In this document: positions 1-9,890 of the stretch, piece by piece | Numbering within the stretch: position 1 is the stretch's first letter | Layout of the letters: each line of letters starts with the position of its first letter | DNA from: Carposina sasakii | Taxonomy: Eukaryota; Arthropoda; Insecta; Lepidoptera; Carposinidae | Direction: 5' to 3' | Length of the DNA stretch: 64,000 nt | Assembly: GCA_014607495.2 (NCBI GenBank) | Contig: CP053154.1 | Coordinates: forward strand, 12,400,001 to 12,464,000 | Translations under genes and position numbers: made by a program | The notes under the pieces: model-generated | Seen by the model: only the letters and a program-made list of their open reading frames with translations | What the model was told of the DNA's origin: nothing | The model's database searches: none

Positions 1-49
1 ATTTCTCTAAAGCTTTAATTTCCTTCATGGATTCGAAGGTTTTACATTG

Positions 50-172
50 AATAATTTATAAAATTAATAATAAAGAAATGGAAAAAATTCTTCAGCCGAG
101 TGGGAATCGAACCCACGATCACTGCATACCGTGCCAGCCGCTCTAACCACTGAGCTACCGGGTCAATTAATT
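50..172 (-). mobile_element. tRNA-derived SINE (family S1)
   Basis: On the minus strand this reads as a tRNA-like head with an A box (gctcagtggttagagcggc) and a B box (gggttcgattcccac), followed by a tail gaagaattttttccatttc and an AT-rich end. The same unit occurs at 23609-23729, 31391-31518 and 31733-31862, with tail-only pieces elsewhere. It is a SINE rather than a tRNA gene: the acceptor arm pairs poorly and all copies share the same non-tRNA tail. Confidence 0.75.
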
Positions 173-218
173 GAATAATTTGTTCATATGTTTAACCAGT
201 AAAACTTAGCATGAGACA

Positions 219-417
219 GCCTCGAGCACACCGGATGCGTATGCGTACACGTAAGCGTAGACGTACACGTACCTCTGAGTTGTAATGTATGGAACTGTAT
301 TGGCACGGGCAGACCGGATGCGTATGCGTAGAGGTCAAGCGGTGACAGTTCCATAGATTAAAGTCAGAGGTACGTCTACGCTTACGTGCACGCATACGCA
401 TCCGGTATGCTCGAGGC
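219..417. mobile_element. Palindromic MITE with long terminal inverted repeats (family M1)
   Basis: The left arm starts gcctcgagcacaccggatgc and the right arm ends with its inverse (gcatccggtatgctcgaggc). The arms are about 60 bp and consist largely of alternating purine-pyrimidine steps (gcgtatgcgtacacgtaagc). The centre holds a second small inverted pair (tatggaactgt / acagttccata). A second copy lies at 57281-57495. There is no transposase, so this is a non-autonomous DNA transposon; its superfamily is not determined. Confidence 0.75.
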
Positions 418-508
418 TTACCTATACACACAATTTACCCATATACCAGTTCTATTGATATTGATCTAAGAATAAAACAAAAATTCACATTATACTCGTA
501 CTAAACAG

Positions 509-663
509 CGTTCGTTGATCGTTCTTTGTGTACAGACGTGCACACTGTTGCAATATTTTTATTAATAAACAAGTGCATAAAAAGTGACCTAGTTAAAAAT
601 CAATAACATAGTGCTAAAGTGTTTAAGTTATATACCTACTAATGAAATATATTAATTTGAGTT
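509..663 (+). promoter_or_regulatory. LINE 5' UTR, presumed internal promoter
   Basis: These 155 bases lie between the putative 5' end of the LINE, which begins cgttcgttgatcgttctttg, and the ORF1 start. Jockey elements usually carry an internal RNA polymerase II promoter here. No TATA box is evident, so the promoter role is inferred from the family. Confidence 0.35.
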
Positions 664-1890
664 ATGGATAACAGCCCCTTTAACCGAAGCGGGCTAACAC
701 CCCGCTCTCCGCCGCCGCCGCCAACACCTCAAGCGCAGAGCAAAGCTCAAGATGAGGAAGTTGAATTTGAAGCTATTCGTACAGCAGAACTTCAACAATG
801 GATGGTATCTATAGAGCAGTGCCTCAATGATGTTTACGCCATTACAACCGAGAGCAAACTAAATTCGGAGCAGAAAAATAAAATCGGTAACCTTTGTCGG
901 AAAGTAGGACATGGAGTCTCGCAAATGGCTGTGCACTACCAATCCCTTAAACAGAGGACTTTATTGGCAAATGCCAAAATTTCGGAGCTAAGGCAGAGAC
1001 ATGACCTTGCCAAATGTCTCAATGACATTAAAAATACAATAGAAGAGAGCTCTATTAAAACTGTTACACAGAAAACGTCCTTCGCAGACATGGTTAAAAA
1101 GAGTGCAAATAACTTTGTTCAGCCTAGTCCTCTGAGCTCTATAGCGATTTATCCTAGTGATAAATCAAAAAGCAGCGAGGAAACAAAAAATCTTGTCCAG
1201 AAAATATTAAGACCTGAACAAATGAAGCTGCAGGTCCGAGGACTGCGTAAGACGAGAAATGGAGGGGTCATCATCAGCACTGAGAGTAAAGAAGATGTTG
1301 AAAAGCTAAAGAACTCCTCCCAACTTGCATCTAACAACCTTACTGTTGATGAGCCCTACAAACGCCGCCCTAGAATCATCATTCTCGGAGTACCTGTAAA
1401 TTTAGAGGAAAAGGAGCTGTTTACGTGCATTTATGAGCAGAACTTGGCAGACAAAGTGAACATGCCTGTAGAAACATTTTTGTCCAGTATAAAGTTGAGC
1501 CACAAATCGGGGAAAAAAGAAGCCAATTACTGCAACTATATTCTTGAAGTACCAGCTTTAGTACGCAAGGCCCTTATTACCCAGAGCAGAATATTTATAA
1601 ACTGGTCCTCCTGCCCAGTTAGGGACTTTACTTTAGTAACAAGATGTTACAAGTGCCAGCAGTACGGTCACGCGGCAAAGACATGCAGAGAGGTGAATCC
1701 TATGTGTGGACATTGTGGTGAATCGGGGCACAGTATTACGGAATGCACTAAAAAACTAGAATCGCCAAAATGTGCAACATGCCTGCGCTTCAAAAAGCCA
1801 TCCGGCCACAAGACAGGCGACGCCGAGTGTCCGGCCCGAAAAGCTGCCGAGTATAGGTACATCAACTCTACCGATTATGAAGGCGCCTAA
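664..1890 (+). CDS. LINE ORF1, gag-like nucleic-acid-binding protein
   Basis: This 408-residue protein would bind the element's RNA and build the ribonucleoprotein used in target-primed reverse transcription. It starts with a proline-rich stretch (SPPPPPTPQ, about residues 15-23), followed by a charged, probably helical region to about residue 130. A middle part of about residues 175-325 corresponds to the RRM-like region of Jockey gag proteins (inferred). Two classic C-x2-C-x4-H-x4-C knuckles follow (C328-C341 and C348-C361), then a third cysteine/histidine cluster with looser spacing (from about residue 370). The frame is intact and the first ATG in it is taken as the start. ORF2 begins 61 nt downstream in the same transcript. 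This is a transposon gene, not a host gene. Confidence 0.85.
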   Translation: MDNSPFNRSGLTPRSPPPPPTPQAQSKAQDEEVEFEAIRTAELQQWMVSIEQCLNDVYAITTESKLNSEQKNKIGNLCRKVGHGVSQMAVHYQSLKQRTLLANAKISELRQRHDLAKCLNDIKNTIEESSIKTVTQKTSFADMVKKSANNFVQPSPLSSIAIYPSDKSKSSEETKNLVQKILRPEQMKLQVRGLRKTRNGGVIISTESKEDVEKLKNSSQLASNNLTVDEPYKRRPRIIILGVPVNLEEKELFTCIYEQNLADKVNMPVETFLSSIKLSHKSGKKEANYCNYILEVPALVRKALITQSRIFINWSSCPVRDFTLVTRCYKCQQYGHAAKTCREVNPMCGHCGESGHSITECTKKLESPKCATCLRFKKPSGHKTGDAECPARKAAEYRYINSTDYEGA

Positions 1891-1951
1891 GAGCGCCATC
1901 TCTAATTGTTTATATTTTAGACTTTTATAAATTTTATTTTATAGTGTAAGT

Positions 1952-4895
1952 ATGGATTTAGATTTTATTGAAGAATTGGATAACATGTTTGTGTCAGACT
2001 CGAAGATTTGTGATGTTGAGGAATGTAGGCAGTATATCTTCCCCTGTCAAAATTCATTAACTATACTAACGCAAAATATTCGCAGCATTTATAAGAACGT
2101 AGATAGTTTTAGCATATTCTTGCATAGGCTTAAAATTGACTGTGACGTAATAGTCTTCACTGAATGTTGGTCAATAAACAGACAGGGCAATCTCCCGATC
2201 TTGCCGGGCTATATCGCTTATTGTAGCACAAAAATGTGTAATAAATGTGATGGTGTAGTGGTGTACGTTAGAGACTCTATTTTGAATGTTACCGTGGAGG
2301 AACCTGCTATTCAAGACTGTAGCTCTTTGATTATAAAAATTGGTCTCGATATAGTCATCCTTGCTATATACAGGTCTCCATCTTATCGAATTTTAGACCC
2401 TTTTTATAAATCTTTAGATGAAACGCTCCAAGCCGTGACCTGTTATAAAAATATTATCCTATCTGGCGATATTAACATAAACATTAGACCAGAATGTTTT
2501 GAAGAAATTAGTCAAGATTATCTTGACCTATGTTCAAAACACGGACTTTTTCCCGGTCATACTTTGCCCACTCGCATTAGTGGTTTCTGTGTAGATCACT
2601 TCATGATCAAATCATGTTCACCATGCATCACGCTCGTCACTACATCAACTATAACCGACCATAATGCTGTTCTACTTAACATTAACCTAACGCCACCTAA
2701 GCAAAATCGTACTCGTGCTAAATGTATACTAAACGTAAACAACCTCGAACATGATTTATGCAATTTGGATTTTGACCCAGTTTTTTATTCTACAGACGTA
2801 AACTGCGCGTTATTGTTTCTAATTAGATCTGTCCAATCAGCAATACTTCAGAACACCAACACGCGTATTGTTAATAAAAAACATCATAACATCAAACCCT
2901 GGATCACTCCTGGCCTTATTCGTTGTATGAGGCATAGAGACAAACTTCATCAAAAGGCAAAGCGTTGTCCCGAAAATACCATAATACAAACTACTTATAA
3001 AAGGTACCGAAATTTTTGCAATAATCTCCTAAAGAAAATTAAAATCACGTATGAGAAAAGCATTTTACAAAGGGCTGGTAGCAACAGTAAGCAAGTTTGG
3101 AAATTTATTAAAAATGTCACATATACAGCTAAAGAGCACAAATCATGTTCGAATTTACTAACGTCCTGTTCTACGCCACTTCGAGCGGCTAATGAGGTCA
3201 ATAAGTTCTTTGTAAATATAGGAAAGAATCTCGCTGAACAGATTTCGGAAAATTCCGGCACACGATCTAATATTCCCTTGCTACAAACTTATACTTCTGT
3301 GTTGACTACCAAATCTTTTGTTTTATTGGACACAGATGAAAATGAAGTCACACGCATCATCTCAGGTCTAAAAGATGACTGCGCCGTGGGCTGGGATAAT
3401 ATAAGTAATAAAATACTTAAGCAATTTAAACATATTCTGGTTCCTCCCCTAACACATATTTTCCGACTATGCTTATCTAAAGGAATATTCCCAAAATGTC
3501 TTAAAAAGGCAGTAGTGATACCAATTCACAAAGCAGGAAGTAAAGACAGAGTGAATAACTATAGACCAATATCCTTACTCCCATCAATTTCAAAAATTTT
3601 AGAAAAGATCATTAACATCAGACTAGTCAACTATCTTGAGAAAACCATCTTCTGTCACCTAACCAATTTGGTTTTAGAACTAGGCTTTCGACGGATGATG
3701 CGGTCCATTGTCTGACCAACTATGTTTCACAAGAATTGGGTAAGGGAAAACAGACTCTGGCTGTTTTCCTGGACTTAGCAAAAGCTTTTGACACGGTATC
3801 TGTACCCATCCTTTTAAAAAGTTAGACTCCTTAGGTATAAGAGGCACTCAACATAAATTACTAGCAGACTACTTAGACAACAGATACCAATGTGTCAAAA
3901 TAGAAAACTTTATCAGTGATGACCAGCAAAACACCAGCTTTGGAGTCCCTCAGGGAAGTATCCTGGGTCCTACCCTGTTTTTAATTTACATTAACGACTT
4001 GTGTAACCTAAATCTGGAACAAGGCAAGATAATTTCCTATGCTGATGATACTGCTTTAATTTTCTCAGCTAACACCAATACGGAGCTTTTTAATTATGCA
4101 CAACAAGGGTTTAATACTGTAAATAACTGGCTTCAATATAATTTACTAACACTAAACGCTGATAAAACTAAGTACATCCATTTTACCATGCGCCAAACCC
4201 ATCATATTGTTTTATATCCTCATATCTATGCCCATTTATGTCTTTCTGATCTCTCCTGTAATTGTCCACATATCCAAAAAACTACAAGTATCAAGTATCT
4301 TGGGGTTACACTCGATGAAACCCTCTCTTTTCGAGCACATATACAAGAAGTAGTTAGTAGAGTACGGAAGTTACTATATGTATTCAAAAAACTACGGCTT
4401 ATTGCTGATTCAAAATTAATTAAACAAGTTTATCAGGTCCTTGGTCAATCCATAATTCAGTACTGTATCAGCTCATGGGGTGGAACACATAAAACCATCA
4501 TACTATCTCTCGAACGAGCTCAACGCGCAATACTTAAGGTGGCTACGTTTCGTCCCTTCCTATTTCCAACTTCCCTACTTTATAATTCTTGCAAGGTGCT
4601 AACCGTCCGCCAGCTTTTTATAATGCACACTGTTTTAAAACAGCACAAAGTGCTTGCTTATGATCATGACGTGACTAACAAAAGACGAAAAGATATTGTT
4701 TGTACTGTTTCCTCAACACCGTTTGCTTTTACAAATAGATTTTTTGCCTATATGGGACCCTTGTTATACAATAGAATAAATAAAGTTTATTACATATATA
4801 ACCTCAATTACTTTGATTGTAAGAAACAAGTTTACAAATGTCTGCAGGAGCTGTCCTATGACGAAACCGAGAACTTGCTTACGGTAGATAAATAG
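1952..4895 (+). pseudogene. LINE ORF2: AP endonuclease plus reverse transcriptase, two frameshifts
   Basis: The first frame (1952-3715) carries the endonuclease: QNIRS near residue 41, TECW near 70, SGDINI near 170 and TDHNAV near 235, the expected Mg-binding and catalytic blocks. The RT follows, with YRPISLLPSISKILEKI near residue 535. The frame then changes within 3641-3646 at a run of four A. The second frame carries NQFGFR and DLAKAFDTV (from 3772). It changes again within 3811-3821, a T4-A5 run. The third frame runs to the stop at 4895 and carries SFGVPQGSILGP and the catalytic YADD (4038-4049). Each shift fits loss of one base. Apart from these, no other stop was seen in the RT, so the copy is young or the indels are assembly errors. 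The product would nick target DNA and copy the RNA there. Confidence 0.85.
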
Positions 4896-5209
4896 TAAAT
4901 ATATAGTTTTAAATTATTTTTATGTGAAAAAAAAAGTTATATAGTATATCAAAATGTAACACTCTTTTTTACATGTGTTTATTTAGTTTTAATTTTTATG
5001 TAAAGAAATAGTTATATAGATCAAAATGTAAGAATCTTTTATGCATGTATTTATTAATTTACTTTTCATAATCATGAGTTTTCGCAAACCTAAAGCACAG
5101 GCTCAGCCTAGTTTAGGTAAATTTTATATACTACCTATTTAAATTTTAAGATTTTTAATGTATGTATACCAAATGTTTGATATTAAATAAATTTTATTAT
5201 TATTATTAT
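4896..5209 (+). other. LINE 3' UTR and TTA-repeat tail
   Basis: AT-rich non-coding DNA following the ORF2 stop. Two related segments, at about 4920-4985 and 4995-5055, both contain gttatatag, atcaaaatgtaa and a ttta-rich part, suggesting an internal duplication. The unit ends in a short ttattattattatta tract just before the right-hand taaacag. Confidence 0.6.
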
Positions 5210-5216
5210 TAAACAG

Positions 5217-6541
5217 AACCAGCCAATTACGAACATTTTCTCTTTTATTTATAACTAATCAAATCAACGTGAATAGTTTAGTAAATACAGAGCTATATTT
5301 GAGACAACCTAAGGTACCTACTGAAAACCAATTCAATCGTCACTGACAGAACTTCGTGACCCTTTTCTTAACTTGGAGTAAAGAATCACTGTTGTAGTTC
5401 ATATTTGTATTGTGTGCAGTGACGTAAGATTATGTGTGTTGAAGAGGGCGGCTGGTGGTAACTCGATGGCGAAAACAGACGATGATCGAACCTTGTGGTA
5501 TTATATACCTACCTATAAAGTAACTTTTCCTGACTGAATGAATGATTCATCAATACCGAGGTAAAACTACAGAAGCTATACCCCGTTTTTTTTGGAGATA
5601 GAAATGTTATTTTCGAAGAAGCATTGTTTGTAAACATTAGAACACTCATACTTGTAAGATATGAGTGAAGTTTGAGGTTTTTCCATATTGATGCATCCTA
5701 CTAAAAAGTTTGTCAGTTTTGTGTTTGCGAAATCACCTTCTTTAGGTTTTTCATAGTGCAAACTTTATGTGAGTAGGTACTATTGAATTGAGTAGAAAAC
5801 TCTTTAAGAACTATTGATCATAATAATACAAAACTGTGACTAATAAAAAACCTGATGTAGTTCTTTTGAATTCTTTCTATTTTAAAATAAAATGAGGTAT
5901 AGAAACCAGGGATTTGGTATCTCCTCTTATGATAGAAACGTGCTATTTGGACCGTGGTTTCCTTTTGTGACGTATAGGTTAACTAGTAAGGGATTTTCCG
6001 AAATTTCCGAAGAAAAGGTAAATAACCGTAATTCTAAAGTTTTCGCGGATGAAGTAGTGGGCGGCCGCTAGTTTGTTATAAAATCCCTTATTTCGAAAAC
6101 ACAGACAGCAGAATCTTCCGGCATCTGTACATAACTTCGGAACTAGCAACTCCAATAGAAAGTTTGTCAATATTTCTATAGTGCCGTCGGAGCGACACTC
6201 ATTGATTGGGCTGTCCAGCAGGGCGGAAAATAGAGTTACACTACCCAAGGGAGGCGATGGAGGCGTATGATATTAGCACTACTCGTATTTTATAAGGCGT
6301 GCGAGCAAACATTATATTCTCGGACATATTTTTGCGGTATACTGTAGTTACAAGGTTAAGTGTATTCTTCCTGAGTGAGTGGGATGAAGGGGGAAATTAT
6401 CTGGTAAAGAATAAGACGATCGTCTAGGAGTTTGAAGGCTATCAGAGCCAGAAATATTTTGTTAATCCATATTACTCACTTTTGAATATAAGTAGATAAC
6501 CGTGAATCGAAATCAGCAACATATTTGATGGAAACCAATAC
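5217..6541. other. Intergenic, no feature recognised
   Basis: AT-rich DNA with only short unrelated reading frames. A not-in-frame hydrophobic run and a NotI-like gcggccgc at about 6061 were noted but carry no recognisable gene, RNA or transposon signal. Confidence 0.5.
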
Positions 6542-6801
6542 ACAGGGTGTAACAAAAGGGGTATGTTAACCGAAAAGCTATGTAAATAGCCCACTAAAAG
6601 GAATCTACCCACAAAATTTCATACTCGAAATCACATGTTTATTTTTCCAGATAGTATGGAGAATTCCTAAACAACCCAGGAATGTTCATAAATCTTGAAA
6701 AATAAACATGTTATTTCGAGTTTCTTATTTTGGAAATAAGTTCTCTATAGTGGGCTATTTATGTAGCTTTTCGCTTAACATACCCTTTCTGTTACATCTT
6801 G
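6542..6801. mobile_element. MITE with ACAGGGTG-type terminal inverted repeats (family M2)
   Basis: It starts acagggtgtaacaaaagggg and ends with the inverse (ccctttctgttacatcttgt). The interior is itself inverted: tcgaaatcacatgtttattt on the left is mirrored by aaataaacatgttatttcga on the right. Full copy at 56113-56380; remnants at 18100-18255, 61450-61620 and 63405-63458. TA flanks at the better-preserved copy suggest a Tc1/mariner-like origin. Confidence 0.7.
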
Positions 6802-7263
6802 TATTTTCTTTTTATAATTAGTTATCTTTGGGTTTAATTTTATATCTAGTTTTCTCTTCATTAAACCCTAATACATAAGGCTTTTCCCTAGATACTTGTC
6901 GAAAAAATTACTTGCGATATTTTATTAAAACCCTACAATATTACAGGGTCCATGGCGCTTGGACTAAACTTTGTTCAAATAATTATCAAATTTTCTGAAC
7001 CCCGACGGGATGAAACTAAATCTAACTAGACGGGGAAACTTTATCAATATTTACTTACCTAACTAAAATGGACACCAAATATCGTTCTATATTCGATGTA
7101 ATAGATACCTACTGGAACAAAAGTTAGGGTTTTACCGTCGTTTGATACCGCTTACGCAGTTATAAAGTTATAAGGTTCTGGATATAAATAGAAAGATATA
7201 ATTAACGATTCTCCATCACATATATAAAAATATAGATTTTTTTTACAATTAGCTAGGCAAACA

Positions 7264-7512
7264 TTTGTCCGCCATCGTACCTGATGGTAAGCAAGATGCG
7301 GCCTAGGGTGGTACATGTTTGTCTAGAAAGTGCCTATTCACTCTAGCTTTGAAGAGACCAATGTTGTAGTGCTCAGGAAATACATCGGCAGGAAGTGCAT
7401 TCCACTCCATAGCCGTTCGCATTACAAACGAGTTAGCATAACGTTTGGTGTGGATGGGTGGGATATCAACAACATAAGGGTGATACGCTAGTATCTCTAT
7501 AGACATGAACAA
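7264..7512 (-). pseudogene. LINE reverse-transcriptase ORF, C-terminal fragment (family L2)
   Basis: The minus-strand frame ends RYANSFVMRTAMEWNALP then ARVNRHFLDKHVPP and a stop. The pattern (arginine-rich start, WNALP, then a phenylalanine-rich close) is the usual C-terminus of non-LTR retrotransposon ORF2. The same segment lies on the plus strand at 26087-26278, sharing LP-DVF-EHYNIGLFKARVNRHF. Only the last 70 or so codons remain, consistent with 5' truncation. The stop after VPP replaces a glutamine codon that the second copy retains. Confidence 0.7.
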
Positions 7513-8077
7513 CCATTTTCTTAAATGAAATTGTATTAGGCGTTACAATTCGGAAGTTCAAAGTGTAAGTAATGTGTTGGGGTTTTAGAGGTTGATAATA
7601 ATTAGTGGTTTACTAATTTACTAATTTCTATAATCCTGAGGATGCCACGGTTGTTGGCGAAACATATGTAGATTATTTATCTAGTTTTTGATTTCGGAAT
7701 AGTGCAATGTAGTATCGTCTTGCATGCTAGGTGCTCGGGTCTGGTTTCTCGTGGCGATTGTAGTTAGTGCAAGTGCCTGTTTTCGCAATTATGAGTTATC
7801 AGATCCGAGGGCCAGTGGAGGGCGCACCCATAGTGAACCATTTTCTTGTTAGGCTGGTTTGAAAGCTACAAGGGAGAACCTATTTTTGGGGAACACAGTC
7901 GTATGTAGTTATGTAATATAGTATCCGAGGCTTGAGCAGTTTGATGTAAGTAAGTCTACACTTTTACATACAAAATGTCACTTTAAAATGTCACTGTAAA
8001 GCTATGACATCTCTATTCCACTGTGCTACTCCATCTCTACTCCAAGTATATTAGGGTTATAGAACAACAGGTCTTTC

Positions 8078-8283
8078 TTCTATGCTGCTCTGGGAGTGAA
8101 AAAAAAAGTATAATACTACAGCTGCTTCTCTTCCCGGGCATACTGTACAAGTCAGTAGAGGGACAAGAGGGTGTTGGTGTTTTGTAGGCAATGGGTTGAC
8201 CACCTGTCACTACTAACCGAACTTGAACATCTCTACTATATCCTCAAAATTGGTCAGAAGTGGCACCATGTGGTTCTATTGGC
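8078..8283 (+). mobile_element. Dispersed repeat family A, left part (split by a LINE)
   Basis: Contains the family landmarks cttcccgggcatactgtaca, gtcagtagagggacaagagg, cactactaaccgaacttg and agaagtggcaccatgtggtt. The remainder of the same copy (tttggtgctctgcctacccc, gtaaggaataaagg) resumes at 8797, after a LINE fragment. Other copies: 9282-9385, 13113-13220, 19993-20222, 55263-55520 and 56906-57140. The element class is unknown; no coding capacity was seen. Confidence 0.7.
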
Positions 8284-8797
8284 CTTTCAAAATTCAAAAT
8301 TCATTTATTTCAGGTAATAGGCCCATAGATTCTGATAACACATTTAAAAATAATTACAAATTTAGTTAATTAATAATGTAAAATAAAATAATTAAACACT
8401 AACAACACAACACAAACACAAAAAATAAACATAAGGTCAATAGCCCCTCACAAACGGCACTACTGGAACATGCCTGTTACAGCAATGCCGCATATAGGGG
8501 CAATCTAGTCTGTCGGCAATCATCGCTAAGACTGTGTTAGGGCTGGCCCGTATTCTGTGCACCAGTGAGGCGCCACGCTTTCGCATTGAAGCGTGAAAAC
8601 AGGCGGTGCGCGACTTTGCGAACATACCCGAGGCGCTGCAGAACCGGGGCAAGCCCATTACAATCCGGAAGGCATTATTATAAAGAACCCGGAGGTGGCT
8701 GTAGCTCTTCTGTGTGTAACGAGCCCACAAGCTGCAGGTGTAAAGCGACGTACAATAAGCTCTAAAGAGCGTGACTTTAACATCACTTGAACACTTG
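8284..8797 (-). mobile_element. 5'-truncated LINE fragment (family L1) nested in repeat A
   Basis: The 3' end lies at the left (ttcaaaattcaaaattcatt with an AT-rich tail) and the coding end at the right. The insert interrupts a family A repeat between ggcctt and cctttggtgc, leaving a short cctt(t) duplication at the junctions. Truncation at the 5' side is typical of target-primed insertion. Confidence 0.7.
8437..8785 (-). pseudogene. LINE ORF2 C-terminal fragment (family L1)
   Basis: On the minus strand the frame opens near 8785 and reads DVKVTLFRAYC, then LRVLYNNAFRIVMGLPRF, CSASGMFAK and a conserved RKRGASLVHRIRAS block, ending at 8437. The same protein segment occurs on the plus strand at 61712-62149 (YNNVFRAMLRLPRFCSASGM). 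It is the post-RT tail of a non-LTR retrotransposon. No endonuclease or catalytic RT motif remains, so it cannot act by itself. The clade is not determined. Confidence 0.7.
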
Positions 8798-8850
8798 AAT
8801 GACCTTTGGTGCTCTGCCTACCCCGTAAGGAATAAAGGTGTGATAATATT
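8798..8850 (+). mobile_element. Dispersed repeat family A, right part
   Basis: Continuation of the copy beginning at 8078: ggtgctctgcctaccccgta then aataaaggtgtgat. Confidence 0.65.
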
Positions 8851-9281
8851 ATATGTATGATTATATGTAACAAGGGTCTGTTTGGGGCCACTTGAAAGTA
8901 GAAAACGTGATACTGTGTGTACTGTAAGCCGATTTGCCCCCTGGATTATAAAATTCGAAAAAGATAAACTTTATCTGTGAAAACTTTACTGTGTACAATA
9001 AAGCAAAAAAAAATATACATATCAGAACAATATTTTAAATATTTTTTTGTAAAAATATAGCACACAAAACACTGTACCAAATATTCCTTTTAAAAACGAT
9101 CAGATATACCGGTGTTGTTAATCCGATCCTATATATTTCGATACTATATGTTGTGTTTTAATTCAGCACATATAACGTAGGTGCATAGAAAATATATAAA
9201 ATATTCATTTGTATTTCTCCCTTGAAACAAAAAAATTTTGCTAATTATAAACTCTCATATCATATCATAAACCGAACTTGT

Positions 9282-9385
9282 ATATCTCAACTATACCCTC
9301 GAAATTGGTCAGAAGTGGCACCATGTGGTTCTATCTGCCCTTGGTGCTCTGCCTACCCCGTAAGGGATAAAGGTGATTATATCTA
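9282..9385 (+). mobile_element. Dispersed repeat family A, partial copy
   Basis: Contains tatctcaactataccctcga, agaagtggcaccatgtggtt and ctctgcctaccccgtaaggg, matching the right half of the family A consensus. Confidence 0.65.
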
Positions 9386-9696
9386 TCTATATCTATAAAC
9401 TCACATTCCGACACCATCGCATCATTACCATATTTTCACGAATCTTCCGTCGTACTCAACTTTTTAATTTATTGTAACTTTTGTTTATTACAGCCAAAGT
9501 TAGTACACCTCAATGTGACGTCAGAATACTGCAAATCACTTCTTGTCGTGTACATCTACTGACGCACTAACAATTCTTACATGACAAGGACATACGTTGG
9601 AGTGACAGAGGAAATTAATTTGTGTCTCGTCTATGTAATCACTTAAGTTAATTGAGAATTTACTAGTTAAAGTAATTACATCACGCCACTAGGCTA

Positions 9697-9890
9697 CTTC
9701 CATTGGAGTGTTTCGCTCAGTTACCACGCTGGGTATCCGGGTTAGTGACCGCAGTAGGATTTTGGGACTACATTGTCAACACAAAAGGCGCTACTGCCCA
9801 CCTCCCGGAAACTCTCACTCGCCTCTTGCCATACCCACGAACAGGAATGGGGTGGTACAAACTGTACTCTTCTGGGACCACGCGGCGATT
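9697..9890 (+). mobile_element. Dispersed repeat family B copy
   Basis: Carries ttaccacgctgggtatccgg, gtgaccgcagtaggatttt and gcccacctcccggaaact. These landmarks recur at 40135-40385, 43820-43983 and 50630-50870, and inverted at 26371-26602, 45034-45285 and 59775-59900. The copies vary in length and have no conserved reading frame. Confidence 0.6.

Larger units (their letters stand above)
502..5216 (+). mobile_element. Jockey-like non-LTR retrotransposon (LINE), nearly full length
   Basis: The unit has a 5' UTR (509-663), ORF1 (664-1890), a 61-nt spacer, ORF2 (1952-4895 with two frameshifts), a 3' UTR and a short TTA-repeat tail ending near 5209. A 7-bp direct repeat, taaacag, flanks it (502-508 and 5210-5216) and is a plausible target-site duplication, though the left edge is not independently proven. 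Gag-like zinc-knuckle ORF1, AP endonuclease and RT without an evident RNase H fit the Jockey clade; the clade call rests on layout and motifs, not on a tree. Confidence 0.85.
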
